Assembly: GCF_025666195.1 (NCBI RefSeq)
Contig: NZ_CP102592.1
Location: forward strand, 3,162,001-3,226,000
Reading direction: 5' to 3'
Source of the DNA: Xanthomonas sp. CFBP 8443
Lineage (GTDB): Bacteria > Pseudomonadota > Gammaproteobacteria > Xanthomonadales > Xanthomonadaceae
DNA: 64,000 bases
Made by a program: the position numbers and the translations under genes. How positions within the stretch are numbered: position 1 is the first letter of the stretch; each line of letters begins with the position of its first letter. The notes beneath the pieces were generated by a model, which was not told the DNA's origin, did not search any database, and was given only the letters and a program-made list of their open reading frames with translations. Shown here in pieces: positions 37,576 through 46,477 of the stretch.

Positions 37576-38367
37576 CTACGTCGCCCTGGCGCGCCGACGA
37601 CCGCCGCGCACCGGCGTGGCGGCGACGGGCGTGTCGGCCACGCGCAGGCTGTCGGCCAGCGAGAACACCCACGGCCGCATCGCCACCAGCATGCCGACGC
37701 TGCGCCGGCGTTCGTGCGGCAGGCTGACATCCACGTCCGCCGCCTCGCGGAATTCGACCACCAGCCGTTCCAGCTTGCGCCGCAACGCGGCGATCGACGC
37801 ATCGCCCAGTTCGCGAACCTCCAGCGCCAGCAGCGCCTGCTGTGCATCGAACGCGTCCTGCATGAACTCCCGGCTGGCGGCCCCCAGGTAACGCGCCCGC
37901 ACCGGACCGTCGTCGCGCCAGGAAAAGTCGCGCGCCACCCGCAGGCGCGTGCGGTCGCCCGGCAGCAGCTCGATCAGGCCGACCCGGTCCAGGCGCGCCA
38001 GCAACTGCACCAGCTCGGCATGCGTCATCCCGTAGTCGGTGGCGATCGCCTCGCTGCGCCAGCCCTGGCACAACAGGTGGAAGACCATCATCAGCCGCGG
38101 CGCATCGGCCAGCGCCTGCTCCTGGCGCAGGCTGAGCAGGCGCCGCGATTGTCGGGTGCCGCTGGCCGCGCGCGCCAGTTCGAAGAAATCGATCTCCAGG
38201 ACCTCGCAGATGCGCTCCAGCCGGTCCAGATCCATGCGCCCGGTCGAGAGGATGCGCTTGATCGTCGGCTCGGACACGCCGACCGCGGCGGCCAGATCGG
38301 CATAGCGCCAACCGCGCTCCTTCAGCAGTTGCTTCAGCGCAGCGAGCAGACGTTCGCGTTCGAGCAT
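37576..38367 (-). CDS. XRE-type helix-turn-helix regulator
   Basis: About 263 residues. N-terminal XRE-like DNA-binding domain (residues 4-60; LKERGWRYADLAAAVGVSEPTIKRIL, then LDRLERICEVLEIDFFELAR). The remaining 200 residues are mostly helical with TDYGMTHAELVQLLARLDRVGLIELLPG, which resembles a second winged helix. I do not recognise an effector domain. It is divergent from the FAD oxidoreductase gene, 120 bases between starts, and is its likely regulator. The start (MLERERLLAAL) is the most natural for this family; the frame stays open 75 bases further upstream. Confidence 0.85.
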   Translation of the reverse strand: MLERERLLAALKQLLKERGWRYADLAAAVGVSEPTIKRILSTGRMDLDRLERICEVLEIDFFELARAASGTRQSRRLLSLRQEQALADAPRLMMVFHLLCQGWRSEAIATDYGMTHAELVQLLARLDRVGLIELLPGDRTRLRVARDFSWRDDGPVRARYLGAASREFMQDAFDAQQALLALEVRELGDASIAALRRKLERLVVEFREAADVDVSLPHERRRSVGMLVAMRPWVFSLADSLRVADTPVAATPVRGGRRRARAT

Positions 38368-38487
38368 GGGCGCATCGTCGTGGCGGGTGCGACGCACGGT
38401 ATCACATGGCGATACCTCGATTGCCACGGTTGCGCCTGGCAATACCCGCTGCCACGTTCGCCCGGCCTCCTCATTCGCCTCCAGCCC

Positions 38488-39897
38488 ATGTCATCGTCCT
38501 CACTCCTGCGCCACGCCCAACGCGGCGAACGACTGCTCAACGACGTGCATTCGCGGCTCAACGCCACACCCGTGCGCCTGCTGGCTCCGGCCACGCAAGC
38601 GGAGGCGGTGGCGATGGTGCGTGCCTGCGCCCACGCCGGCCGCAGCCTCATCGCCGCCGGCGCCCGCCACGCCATGGGCGGCCAGCAGTTCCTGACGCAC
38701 GGCTGCGTGCTGGACACCTCGGCGCTGGACCGGGTGCTCGCATTCGATGCCGAGCGCGGGTTGTTGACCGTCGAAGCCGGCATCCGCTGGCCGGCGCTGC
38801 TGGCGTGGCTGCGCCAGCATCCCGGCAACGCACGCGGCTGGACCATTCGGCAGAAGCAGACCGGCGCCGACGACTTCAGCCTCGGCGGCGCCTTCGCCGC
38901 GAACGTGCACGGCCGCGGGCTGCGCTATGCGCCGTTCGTCGAGGACGTCGAAGCGGTGACGCTGATCGACGCGTCCGGCCGCCTGGTGCATGCCAGCCGC
39001 CACGCGCAACCGCAGCTGTTCGCCTTGGCCGCCGGCGGCTATGGGCTGTTCGGCCTGGTCGTGCGACTCACCCTGCGGCTGACGCCGCGCCGGGTGCTGC
39101 AGCGGCGCGTGCGCCTGCAGCGGGTGGGCGGCCTGCCGCAGGCGTTCGCGCAGGCGATCGCCGATGGCGCGTGCTACGGCGATTTCCAGTTCGCGATCGA
39201 TCCGGCCAGCGCCGACTTCCTCGATCTGGGCGTGCTGTCGTGCTACTACCCGGCGCCGGCCGCGGCGGTCGCCGCACCCGTGCAGCTGCAGGCCGACGAT
39301 TTCGCCCGGCTGCTGGGGCTGGCGCATACCGCGCCCTCGCGCGCGTTCGACGAATACGCCAATTTCTACCTGGCCACCGACGGCCAGCACTATCACTGCG
39401 ATACCCAGCAAAGCGGCGTCTATCTCGACGACTACCACGCGGCGGTGGATCGCAGCCTGGGCCATCGCGGCTCGGACATGATCACCGAACTCTATGTGCC
39501 GCGCGCATGCCTGCCCGGGTTCATGGCCCGCGCCGCGGACAGCCTGCGCCGCTGCGCCGCGCACCCGGTCTACGGCACGGTGCGCCTGATCGAACCCGAC
39601 CCCACCAGCGTGCTGTGCTGGGCACGCGAGAACTGGGCCTGCATCGTCTTCAACCTGCACGTGGCGCACGACCCGGCGGGCCTCGCGCAGGCCGCCGACG
39701 CGTTCCGCGCACTGATCGACGATGCGCTGCACTTCGGCGGCAGCTACTACCTGACCTACCATCGCTGGGCCACGGCCGCGCAGCTGCAGGCCGCGCATCC
39801 GCGCATCGACGCATTCCTCGCCGCCCAGCGCGAATTCGATCCGCGCGGGCTGTGGCGCAGCGATTGGTACCGCCACATTGCTGCGGCGCGCCGCTGA
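38488..39897 (+). CDS. FAD-binding oxidoreductase, VAO/aldonolactone-oxidase-like
   Basis: 469 residues. An N-terminal FAD_binding_4 (PCMH-type) domain is seen in VRLLAPATQAEAVAMVRACAHAGRSLIAAGARHAMGGQQ and GADDFSLGGAFAANVHGRG, the latter being the flavin pyrophosphate loop. The C-terminus has YLTYHRWAT and FDPRGLWRSDWYRH, typical of aldonolactone oxidases and of the DprE1 sugar oxidase family. No signal peptide is seen. It probably oxidises a sugar or sugar lactone with oxygen or a quinone as acceptor; the substrate is not evident. The methyltransferase gene follows after one base, and a divergent XRE regulator lies upstream. Confidence 0.88.
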   Translation: MSSSSLLRHAQRGERLLNDVHSRLNATPVRLLAPATQAEAVAMVRACAHAGRSLIAAGARHAMGGQQFLTHGCVLDTSALDRVLAFDAERGLLTVEAGIRWPALLAWLRQHPGNARGWTIRQKQTGADDFSLGGAFAANVHGRGLRYAPFVEDVEAVTLIDASGRLVHASRHAQPQLFALAAGGYGLFGLVVRLTLRLTPRRVLQRRVRLQRVGGLPQAFAQAIADGACYGDFQFAIDPASADFLDLGVLSCYYPAPAAAVAAPVQLQADDFARLLGLAHTAPSRAFDEYANFYLATDGQHYHCDTQQSGVYLDDYHAAVDRSLGHRGSDMITELYVPRACLPGFMARAADSLRRCAAHPVYGTVRLIEPDPTSVLCWARENWACIVFNLHVAHDPAGLAQAADAFRALIDDALHFGGSYYLTYHRWATAAQLQAAHPRIDAFLAAQREFDPRGLWRSDWYRHIAAARR

Positions 39898-39898
39898 C

Positions 39899-40780
39899 AT
39901 GCCGCGGCTGTCCACCGCACAGGTGCTCGCGGCGGCGGCCGTGCTGCAGGCGCGCGCTGGCGCGCCGGCGTCGGCATGGAACGCACGCGTGGCCGCGGCC
40001 TGCCTGCAGCACGGCGGCGGCGCCGGCAACGCCCTGCTGCGTGCGACCGGCACGCGGCTGGGGCGTTGCGTGCTGCGCTGGCTCGAGTACGCGCTGCTGC
40101 CAGGGATCGGTGCGCACTACGCATGGCGCAAGCGTCGGATCCGCGCCTGGGCCGAACGTGCCTGCGCCGACGGAATGCGGCAGGTGGTGATTCTCGGCGC
40201 CGGGTTCGATGCGCTGGGTGCGGAACTGGCGGACCGCATCCCGCACCTGCGTGTCTACGAAGTCGATCTGGCGCATGGGATCGCGATCAAACAGCGCGCG
40301 CTGGCGTCGCTGGGGATCGAGCAACCGCGCCTGCACTTCGTGGTGCTGGATCTGGCGCAGGCGTCGCTACCGGCTTCGCTCGCCGACGCCGCGCAGTTCG
40401 ACCCCGACGCGCCCACGCTGGTGATCGCCGAGGGCGTCCTGATGTATCTGCCCGCGCCGGCGGCGATCCGGCTGCTGCATGGGCTGGCCGGGTTGCTGCG
40501 GCGGGCGCGCTGCATCGCCACCACGATGCAGACGCGCGGCGACGGCCACGCGAATTTCCTGCACGCGCGCCCCTGGCTGCGGCGCTGGCTGCGCTGGAGC
40601 GGCGAGCCGTTCCGCTGGGGATGCAGCCGCGCCGCGTTGCCGGCGACACTGTTGCCGGCCGGACTGGCGCTGGACACGCTGGCCGACCCCGACGATCCCG
40701 CCGACCCGGATCCGTGTCCGGGAGAGTGGTTGTTCGCAGGCAACCTGTCGCCGGGTCCAGCGCCGGTCGCCGGCCGCTGA
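39899..40780 (+). CDS. class I SAM-dependent methyltransferase, LCMT/PPM1-like
   Basis: 293 residues. SAM-binding motif I is VVILGAGFDALGAELA; an acidic strand YEVDLAHGIAIKQRAL follows, and IAEGVLMYLPAPAAIRLL is the signature of the leucine-carboxyl-methyltransferase-like family, whose bacterial members methylate carboxyl groups or polyketide and sugar products. The target here is unknown. It starts one base after the FAD oxidoreductase stop codon, so both are in one transcript and probably one pathway. Confidence 0.85.
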   Translation: MPRLSTAQVLAAAAVLQARAGAPASAWNARVAAACLQHGGGAGNALLRATGTRLGRCVLRWLEYALLPGIGAHYAWRKRRIRAWAERACADGMRQVVILGAGFDALGAELADRIPHLRVYEVDLAHGIAIKQRALASLGIEQPRLHFVVLDLAQASLPASLADAAQFDPDAPTLVIAEGVLMYLPAPAAIRLLHGLAGLLRRARCIATTMQTRGDGHANFLHARPWLRRWLRWSGEPFRWGCSRAALPATLLPAGLALDTLADPDDPADPDPCPGEWLFAGNLSPGPAPVAGR

Positions 40781-41015
40781 CGCAAGCGCCTGCGCGCAGG
40801 CCGCGGCGGCGCATCTTTCCGCTGCACCGCCACGCTTGGCGTGCGGCGCGCTGCCGTATTCGCGACCGCCGCGATCGCATTGTTTTTCCTGCCGGACGGC
40901 ACGGCGACGTTGCGACGCAGCGCGCGTCGCCTGTTCCTTCACAGCCACGCGCGCTACGCTCTGCGTCCCTATCCAACGACGCTGGCGTCGCATTGCGCGC
41001 CGCGGACGAACCTCG

Positions 41016-42002
41016 ATGACCATCCCCGCACAACGCGATTTCACCCTGGAACCCGCCGACACCGAACGCCTGGCCAACCTGGCCGGGCCGTTCGACGCGC
41101 ACCTGCGCCAGATCGAACTGCGCCTGGGCGTGGAGATCTCCAACCGCGGCAACGTGTACCGGGTCACTGGCCCGGCCACCGCGGTCGCCGCCGCGGAGAC
41201 CTTGCTGCAGGCGCTGTACGCCGAGGCCGACAGCGTCGTATTCGACGACCAGGCCATCCACCTGCGGCTGAACCAGGCCAATGTCGACCGCGTCGCGCAG
41301 CGCGCCTACGAACCGCAGGAAGTGGCGATCAAGGTCAAGCGCGGCACCGTGCGCGGCCGCGGCGCCAACCAGGCCAAGTACCTGCACCAGATCACCACCC
41401 ACGACATCAACTTCGGCATCGGCCCGGCCGGCACCGGCAAGACCTTCCTGGCGGTGGCCAGCGCGGTCGAGGCGCTGAACGAATCGCGCGTGCAGCGCCT
41501 GATCCTGGTGCGCCCGGCGGTGGAAGCCGGCGAGAAGCTCGGCTTCCTGCCGGGCGACCTGAGCCAGAAGGTCGACCCCTACCTGCGTCCGCTGTACGAC
41601 GCGCTGTACGAGATGCTCGGCGTGGAAAAAGTGGTCAAGCTGCTGGAGAAGAACGTCATCGAGATCGCGCCGCTGGCCTACATGCGCGGCCGCACGCTCA
41701 ACGATGCCTACGTGATCCTGGACGAGGCGCAGAACACCACCATCGAGCAGATGAAGATGTTCCTGACCCGGCTCGGCTTCGGCTCCACCGCGGTGGTCAC
41801 CGGCGACCTGACCCAGATCGACCTGCCCAAGCACGTCAAGTCCGGCCTGCGCGATGCGATCGAGGTGCTGCACGAAGTCGAGGGCGTCAGCTTCACCTTC
41901 TTCGAGGCGCGCGACGTGGTGCGCCATCCGCTGGTGGCGCGCATCGTCAACGCCTACGAAAAGCGCGATCTCACCGACAAGCTGACCGGCCCGGCGGCGT
42001 GA
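41016..42002 (+). CDS. phoH: PhoH family ATPase (YbeZ)
   Basis: 328 residues. An N-terminal KH-like region (residues 10-75) precedes the PhoH P-loop domain: Walker A GPAGTGKT at residues 136-143, [18 protein letters not shown] and Walker B-type [10 protein letters not shown], then GDLTQIDLP. YbeZ forms an RNA-processing pair with YbeY, encoded three genes downstream. Its stop codon overlaps the GTG start of the next gene. Confidence 0.95.
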   Translation: MTIPAQRDFTLEPADTERLANLAGPFDAHLRQIELRLGVEISNRGNVYRVTGPATAVAAAETLLQALYAEADSVVFDDQAIHLRLNQANVDRVAQRAYEPQEVAIKVKRGTVRGRGANQAKYLHQITTHDINFGIGPAGTGKTFLAVASAVEALNESRVQRLILVRPAVEAGEKLGFLPGDLSQKVDPYLRPLYDALYEMLGVEKVVKLLEKNVIEIAPLAYMRGRTLNDAYVILDEAQNTTIEQMKMFLTRLGFGSTAVVTGDLTQIDLPKHVKSGLRDAIEVLHEVEGVSFTFFEARDVVRHPLVARIVNAYEKRDLTDKLTGPAA

Positions 42003-42553
42003 CGCCGCGCTGGCCGGACGTCGCGCTGGCCGCCCTGCTCGGCGCGGCCTGCAGCGACGTCGGTCAGGCCCAGATCTCCAGCGCGGACCCGGAAACGCCG
42101 CGGCGTATCGCCATCGCCCAGAGCATGGCGCCGCCGTGCCTGTCGATCGCGGTCGAACAGGCGACCATCAGCCTGCCGGGCAACGAACTCATGCGCGCCG
42201 TCCAGGGCCGACGCGCCTCGGCCACCGCACCGGAAGACGAAACGCAGCGACAGGCCTGGATCGCAGGCGGGCGCGCGCAGACGTTGCTGGCCATCGCCAG
42301 CGACCAACGCGACCGGTTCGGCTGCACCCTCGTCGACCGCAGGCAGGTGCCTGCCGACGGCATGTACCTGGTCGGACGCCTGCTGGAAAGCGGACGCGCC
42401 GCGGTGTGGACCACCGCACCGCCAGGCCTGGCCGCCGCGATCGAAGTCAGGCGCAGCAACCCGCAGTGCCGGCACGGGCCGATGGGCCACGCCGCCTACC
42501 GCGTGGCTGCCGGCGGACCGCCGCTGCTGATGCTGATCGAGTGCGTCACCTGA
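41999..42553 (+). CDS. exported protein of unknown function
   Basis: 184 residues if the GTG at 41999-42001 is used; it overlaps the phoH stop codon (GTGA). A moderately hydrophobic N-terminus (DVALAALLGAACSDVGQAQ) looks like a signal peptide, possibly a weak lipobox at LGAAC. The rest has three cysteines and no motif I recognise. It is inserted between phoH and ybeY, which are usually adjacent. Coding is supported by length, absence of a better frame and coupling to phoH, but the start is uncertain. Confidence 0.6.
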   Translation: MTPRWPDVALAALLGAACSDVGQAQISSADPETPRRIAIAQSMAPPCLSIAVEQATISLPGNELMRAVQGRRASATAPEDETQRQAWIAGGRAQTLLAIASDQRDRFGCTLVDRRQVPADGMYLVGRLLESGRAAVWTTAPPGLAAAIEVRRSNPQCRHGPMGHAAYRVAAGGPPLLMLIECVT

Positions 42554-42654
42554 TCCTGCCGCCCAGCACCGACGCCGGCCAGCCCTGCGCCCCGCTCGGA
42601 CCTGAGCGCGCGCTCACCTACACTGTCGCCACGTTCCGCACTTGGGGAAGTGCC

Positions 42655-43527
42655 ATGTTCCGTTGTTGCGCGCTGTTGTCTGCCTGTCTGCTGGTCATGG
42701 TGTCCGGTGCAGCGTCCGCCAAACCGAAGCAACCGCCCGCCCCAGCGCGCGCCTACGTCGAAAGCAGCTATGTGATCGCGCCGAAAGCGGTGGACGGGCT
42801 CTCGCTCACCCGCAGCAAGTACGATCCGGCCGCCAAACTTGCGGGCGTCGGCTTCCACTACGCGATGGCGGACCAGCCGGACCTAGTGATCGATGTCTTC
42901 GTCTATCCGGCCGGGCGGCTGGATCCGGCCACGGCGCTCGATGATGGTCTGGTCGCGTTTCGTCGCGACCTGGCGTCGGCAGTGACGCAGGGCACCTATT
43001 CACGTCTGGACGAACTGGACCATGCACCGTTCGTGCTGGGCGGCAGCACCGATCCGGCTCCCGAGCCCGCCAACGACATCGATGCCGCGGTGCTGGCGGC
43101 CATCGCCGAAACCGAGCGGACGACAGGGGAAAGACTGCGGCTCAGCATGCAGCTGTCGTCCACCGGCATGCCGCTGCGGTCCAGCGGCTACCTGTTCTAC
43201 AAACAGCTGTACTACTTCAAGGTGCGCGTGTCCGCCGCGCAGTCCAGCATGGCGCAGGACGCCTTCGACGCCCTCGCCGACCGGGTCGCGCGCACGCTGG
43301 TCCCGGCCATCCAGGTGGCCAACGTCGGCGGATGCGCTGACGCGACGATCTATCTCGACCCCGACGCCACGCCCGAGCAGGGCGCCGTGGCGCTGGTGCG
43401 CCAAACCAGGACCCACCAGGGCTTCAACTGCCATCGCTCGGCCAAGGATGCCGGCGTCGATCGCGACGCCGGCACAGCCGACATGGTCGAGATCGTCTAC
43501 GCCGCCGACGACTGGACGTCGCGGTGA
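42655..43527 (+). CDS. exported protein of unknown function
   Basis: 290 residues with a signal peptide ([22 protein letters not shown], cleavage near residue 22). GGGGAA lies 6 bases before the ATG. The mature part, about 270 residues, includes [23 protein letters not shown] and [34 protein letters not shown], looking like a mixed alpha/beta periplasmic domain, with a cysteine pair near the C-terminus (GGCAD, FNCHR). I do not recognise the family. It also separates phoH from ybeY. Confidence 0.8.
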   Translation: MFRCCALLSACLLVMVSGAASAKPKQPPAPARAYVESSYVIAPKAVDGLSLTRSKYDPAAKLAGVGFHYAMADQPDLVIDVFVYPAGRLDPATALDDGLVAFRRDLASAVTQGTYSRLDELDHAPFVLGGSTDPAPEPANDIDAAVLAAIAETERTTGERLRLSMQLSSTGMPLRSSGYLFYKQLYYFKVRVSAAQSSMAQDAFDALADRVARTLVPAIQVANVGGCADATIYLDPDATPEQGAVALVRQTRTHQGFNCHRSAKDAGVDRDAGTADMVEIVYAADDWTSR

Positions 43528-43582
43528 AGCGCCGCACGCGCGATACTGTCGGCTCCTGTCCGCTGCGAACTGCCGTATCGCC

Positions 43583-44068
43583 ATGACCAAAGGTCCGGTC
43601 CGCCTCGATGTCGGCGTCAGCTACGCCCTGCCCCGCGCCGGCTTGCCGGCGGCGGCGAGCTTCCGCAAATGGGTCGCCGCGGCGCTGAAGGGCCGCATCC
43701 GCGAAGCCGACCTGGCGATCCGCCTGGTCGACGCCAAGGAAGGCCGTTCGCTGAACCACCACTACCGCGGCAAGGACTACGCCACCAACGTGCTCAGCTT
43801 CCCGGCCGAGCTGCCCGAAGGCCTGCCCAAGGGAGTCAAGCTGCCGCTGCTCGGCGACCTGGTGATCTGCGCGCCGGTGGTGGCGCGCGAAGCCGCCGAA
43901 CAGGGCAAGGCGCTCAACGCCCACTATGCGCACCTGACCGTGCACGGCGTGCTGCACCTGCTCGGCTGGGACCACGAGGACGACAAGGAGGCCGACGCGA
44001 TGGAGCAACTGGAGCGCGAGATCCTGGCCGACCTGGGCGTGGACGATCCCTACGCCGCGGAAGGCTGA
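43583..44068 (+). CDS. ybeY: endoribonuclease YbeY
   Basis: 161 residues, UPF0054 family. The zinc motif is [14 protein letters not shown] with H121, H125 and H131; [19 protein letters not shown] is the other conserved block. YbeY takes part in 16S rRNA 3'-end maturation and ribosome quality control, working with the PhoH-type ATPase YbeZ. It is followed by a terminator at 44070-44093. Confidence 0.96.
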   Translation: MTKGPVRLDVGVSYALPRAGLPAAASFRKWVAAALKGRIREADLAIRLVDAKEGRSLNHHYRGKDYATNVLSFPAELPEGLPKGVKLPLLGDLVICAPVVAREAAEQGKALNAHYAHLTVHGVLHLLGWDHEDDKEADAMEQLEREILADLGVDDPYAAEG

Positions 44069-44069
44069 T

Positions 44070-44093
44070 CCCTGCCGCACGGCGGGCTTTTTT
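44070..44093 (+). terminator. intrinsic terminator after ybeY
   Basis: CCCTGCC / GGCGGG forms a short GC-rich stem with loop GCAC, followed by CTTTTTT. It starts two bases after the ybeY stop codon and should end the phoH-ybeY transcript. Confidence 0.75.
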
Positions 44094-44111
44094 GGACCGG
44101 GAGATACACGG

Positions 44112-44654
44112 ATGCAGGCACCAGCACCAACCGCCCACGCCGGCCCGCGCACCGGGATGGCACGCCTGCACGGCGTCGCCGCCGCGCTGTGGGCTGCCGG
44201 CCTAGCCGGCTATGCGTATCTGGCGCTGATCCGTCCCGCGCCCCTGTTCGCGGGCAGCGGCAGCCTGGCCGAGGAACTGCTGCCCTGGCTGGGCGCGCTG
44301 GCGTTGCTGGTGCTGGCCACCACACCCGGCGCGTGGCGCTGGTGGTACCTGCGCCGGCACCGGGATGCCGACAGCGGCCGGGTACGCGTCGGCGCCCGCG
44401 CCGGGCGGGTCGCGCTGCTGTTCCCGCTGTCGCTCGGCGCCTGGTTGAGCTGCCGTCAGCTCGGACAGCAGATCGATGTCCATCTCGTGTTCGGCGCAGG
44501 TTCCGCACTCTTTTTCGTTGCCGCGCTGCTGACGCTGACCAGCGCCTGGCGCTGGCTGAGGCATAGCCTCCTTCCAGGTCGCCACGCCGTGCATACCGAT
44601 GCATGGCAGGGTCATCGCCAAAGCGAGGACGACACGCCCGCGCGTGGCGGATGA
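44112..44654 (+). CDS. small membrane protein of unknown function
   Basis: 180 residues with four hydrophobic segments in two pairs (about residues 22-42 and 55-72; 98-113 and 127-145), separated by a basic loop (RRHRDADSGRVRVGARAGR). GGGAG lies 9 bases before the ATG. The C-terminal 30 residues are polar. I do not recognise the family; similar four-helix proteins are common hypothetical proteins in xanthomonads. Confidence 0.65.
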   Translation: MQAPAPTAHAGPRTGMARLHGVAAALWAAGLAGYAYLALIRPAPLFAGSGSLAEELLPWLGALALLVLATTPGAWRWWYLRRHRDADSGRVRVGARAGRVALLFPLSLGAWLSCRQLGQQIDVHLVFGAGSALFFVAALLTLTSAWRWLRHSLLPGRHAVHTDAWQGHRQSEDDTPARGG

Positions 44655-44900
44655 GCCGCCGTGGCGCGCCGGCGGCCATGCTGTGCTCGCCTCGATACCG
44701 CCACCTGCGGGTCGTCGCTGGCGAATAGTGCGTCCAGCTGCGGCTGGCCCTGCATCGGCTCGACATCCGCGTATCTATGCAGAGCTGCCGCGGCCCATCC
44801 GCTGGATCGGGTGCGCTGGTCAAGTGCCGGCGCGGACGTTAACGTTGCCGCGCGGCCGCTGTGCCGCCCTGCCCCGTTCCCCGGCCCGAGGTCCAACGCG

Positions 44901-45485
44901 TTGATCCATCCATCGCTCGTTCTGCTCGCGCTCGTGTCCGCGCTTCCCGCGGCCGCCGCACCTGCGCCCGCACCCACGCCCACGATCGACCTGCCGGCGC
45001 TGCTGGAATGCCGCCAGCGCGTGGCCGACTTCGCCGCGCTGGGGCCGCTGCTGGCTGATCCGTTGAAGGCCGTGGCGCAGGGCTGGCGGCCGCTGCCGCA
45101 ATCCAACCTGTTCATGAGCGAGTACGAGCTGGTGCGGCCGATCCAGGTGTTCGGCCACAGCACCACGCGCATCGCGGTGGCCGGCGCCAGCGTGATGGCG
45201 ATCCTGGACCTGGCCGATCCGCGCCCGCTGGCCACGCAATTGCAGCTGGAAGCGGCGGTGGATACTCCGGAAAAGGCGATGTTCGGCCGCGAAGTGGTCA
45301 GCCGCGACGTGACCGATCCGAAGACCGGCGAGCCGATGATCGAATCGATCATCCTCAGCCTGTCCACGGTGAAGTCGCATCCGGGCAAGACCCTGGCCGG
45401 CTGCAGCTACAGCCTGGACCTGCCCGAGGACCCTAACGCCGCGCCCGCGCCGGACCCGCTGCACACGCCCGCCACCGGCGGCTGA
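44901..45485 (+). CDS. periplasmic protein of unknown function
   Basis: 194 residues from a TTG start that is preceded by GAGG 8 bases upstream; the TTG gives a clean signal peptide (IHPSLVLLALVSALPAAAA). The mature protein has two cysteines far apart (ECRQRV near the start, AGCSYSL near the end) that could form a disulfide, and a region LPQSNLFMSEYELVRPIQVFGHSTTRIAVAG typical of small beta-rich periplasmic domains. It is not a family I can name. It lies directly upstream of corC. Confidence 0.65.
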   Translation: MIHPSLVLLALVSALPAAAAPAPAPTPTIDLPALLECRQRVADFAALGPLLADPLKAVAQGWRPLPQSNLFMSEYELVRPIQVFGHSTTRIAVAGASVMAILDLADPRPLATQLQLEAAVDTPEKAMFGREVVSRDVTDPKTGEPMIESIILSLSTVKSHPGKTLAGCSYSLDLPEDPNAAPAPDPLHTPATGG

Positions 45486-45595
45486 GCGTCCCCATGGACG
45501 CCGCGACGACCGCCGCCGGCGTCGCGGCTCTGTCCCATTGGCCCTGCTAGACTTGCGCACATCGCCCGGCAGACCGGGTGCCGTATCCACAGAAC

Positions 45596-46477
45596 ATGTC
45601 AGAAGACGACTCTAGTAGCTCCCCTCCGGAAACCCACGAAAAACGCCGCGGCTGGCTGGAACGCCTGAGCTCGGTCTTCTCCGGCGACCCGCACACCCGC
45701 GACGACCTGGTCGAGGTGCTGCGCGACGCCCAGCACGACGGGCTGATCGCCGCCGATACGCTGCGCATGATGGAAGGCGCGCTGTCGGTGTCCGAACTCA
45801 CCGTCGGCGACGTGATGGTCTCGCGCTCGCAGATGGTCTCCCTGTCCGCCGAAGCGCGCTTCCTCGACCTGATGAAGCAGGTGGTCGAATCCGGCCATTC
45901 GCGCTTCCCGGTGCACGGCGAGAACAAGGACGACATCCTCGGCATCCTGCTGGCCAAGGACCTGCTGCGCGGCGTGGTCGCCGACCACGGCCCCGGCACG
46001 GTGCGCGAACTGCTGCGCCCGGCGGTGCTGATCCCCGAGTCGAAGAAGCTCAACGTGCTGCTCAAGGAGTTCCGGCTCTCGCGCAACCACATGGCGATCG
46101 TGGTCGACGAGTACGGCGGTGTCGCCGGGCTGGTCACCATCGAGGACGTGCTGGAGCAGATCGTCGGCGAGATCGACGACGAGCACGACGACGCCGAGGA
46201 CGAGGCCTCGCTGATCGCCGCGCAGGCCGACGGCCAGTACGTGGTCGACGCGCTGACCCCGATCGAGGATTTCAACGAGCGCTTCGGCGCCGACTTCCCC
46301 GACGACGACTACGACACCGTCGGCGGCCTGGTCACCGAGGCCATCGGCCATCTGCCGGAAACCGGCGAGGAACTGACCCTGGGGCGCTTCGCGTTCCGCG
46401 TGGCCCGCGCCGACGCGCGCCGGGTGCAGGCGTTCCACGTCACCATCCTGCCGCCCGGCCCGCAGGAAGACGCTTGA
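45596..46477 (+). CDS. corC: CorC/HlyC family CBS-domain protein (YbeX)
   Basis: 293 residues, cytoplasmic. Two CBS domains (GDVMVSRSQMVSLSAEARFLDLMKQVVESGHSRFPVHGEN; LNVLLKEFRLSRNHMAIVVDEYGGVAGLVTIEDVLEQIVGEI) precede an acidic stretch and the C-terminal CorC_HlyC domain (DALTPIEDFNERFGADF). YbeX has been linked to magnesium/cobalt efflux and to ribosome metabolism. It occupies the usual place after ybeY in the ybeZYX order. Start MSEDDSSSS fits the family; its stop overlaps the next gene's TTG. Confidence 0.95.
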   Translation: MSEDDSSSSPPETHEKRRGWLERLSSVFSGDPHTRDDLVEVLRDAQHDGLIAADTLRMMEGALSVSELTVGDVMVSRSQMVSLSAEARFLDLMKQVVESGHSRFPVHGENKDDILGILLAKDLLRGVVADHGPGTVRELLRPAVLIPESKKLNVLLKEFRLSRNHMAIVVDEYGGVAGLVTIEDVLEQIVGEIDDEHDDAEDEASLIAAQADGQYVVDALTPIEDFNERFGADFPDDDYDTVGGLVTEAIGHLPETGEELTLGRFAFRVARADARRVQAFHVTILPPGPQEDA

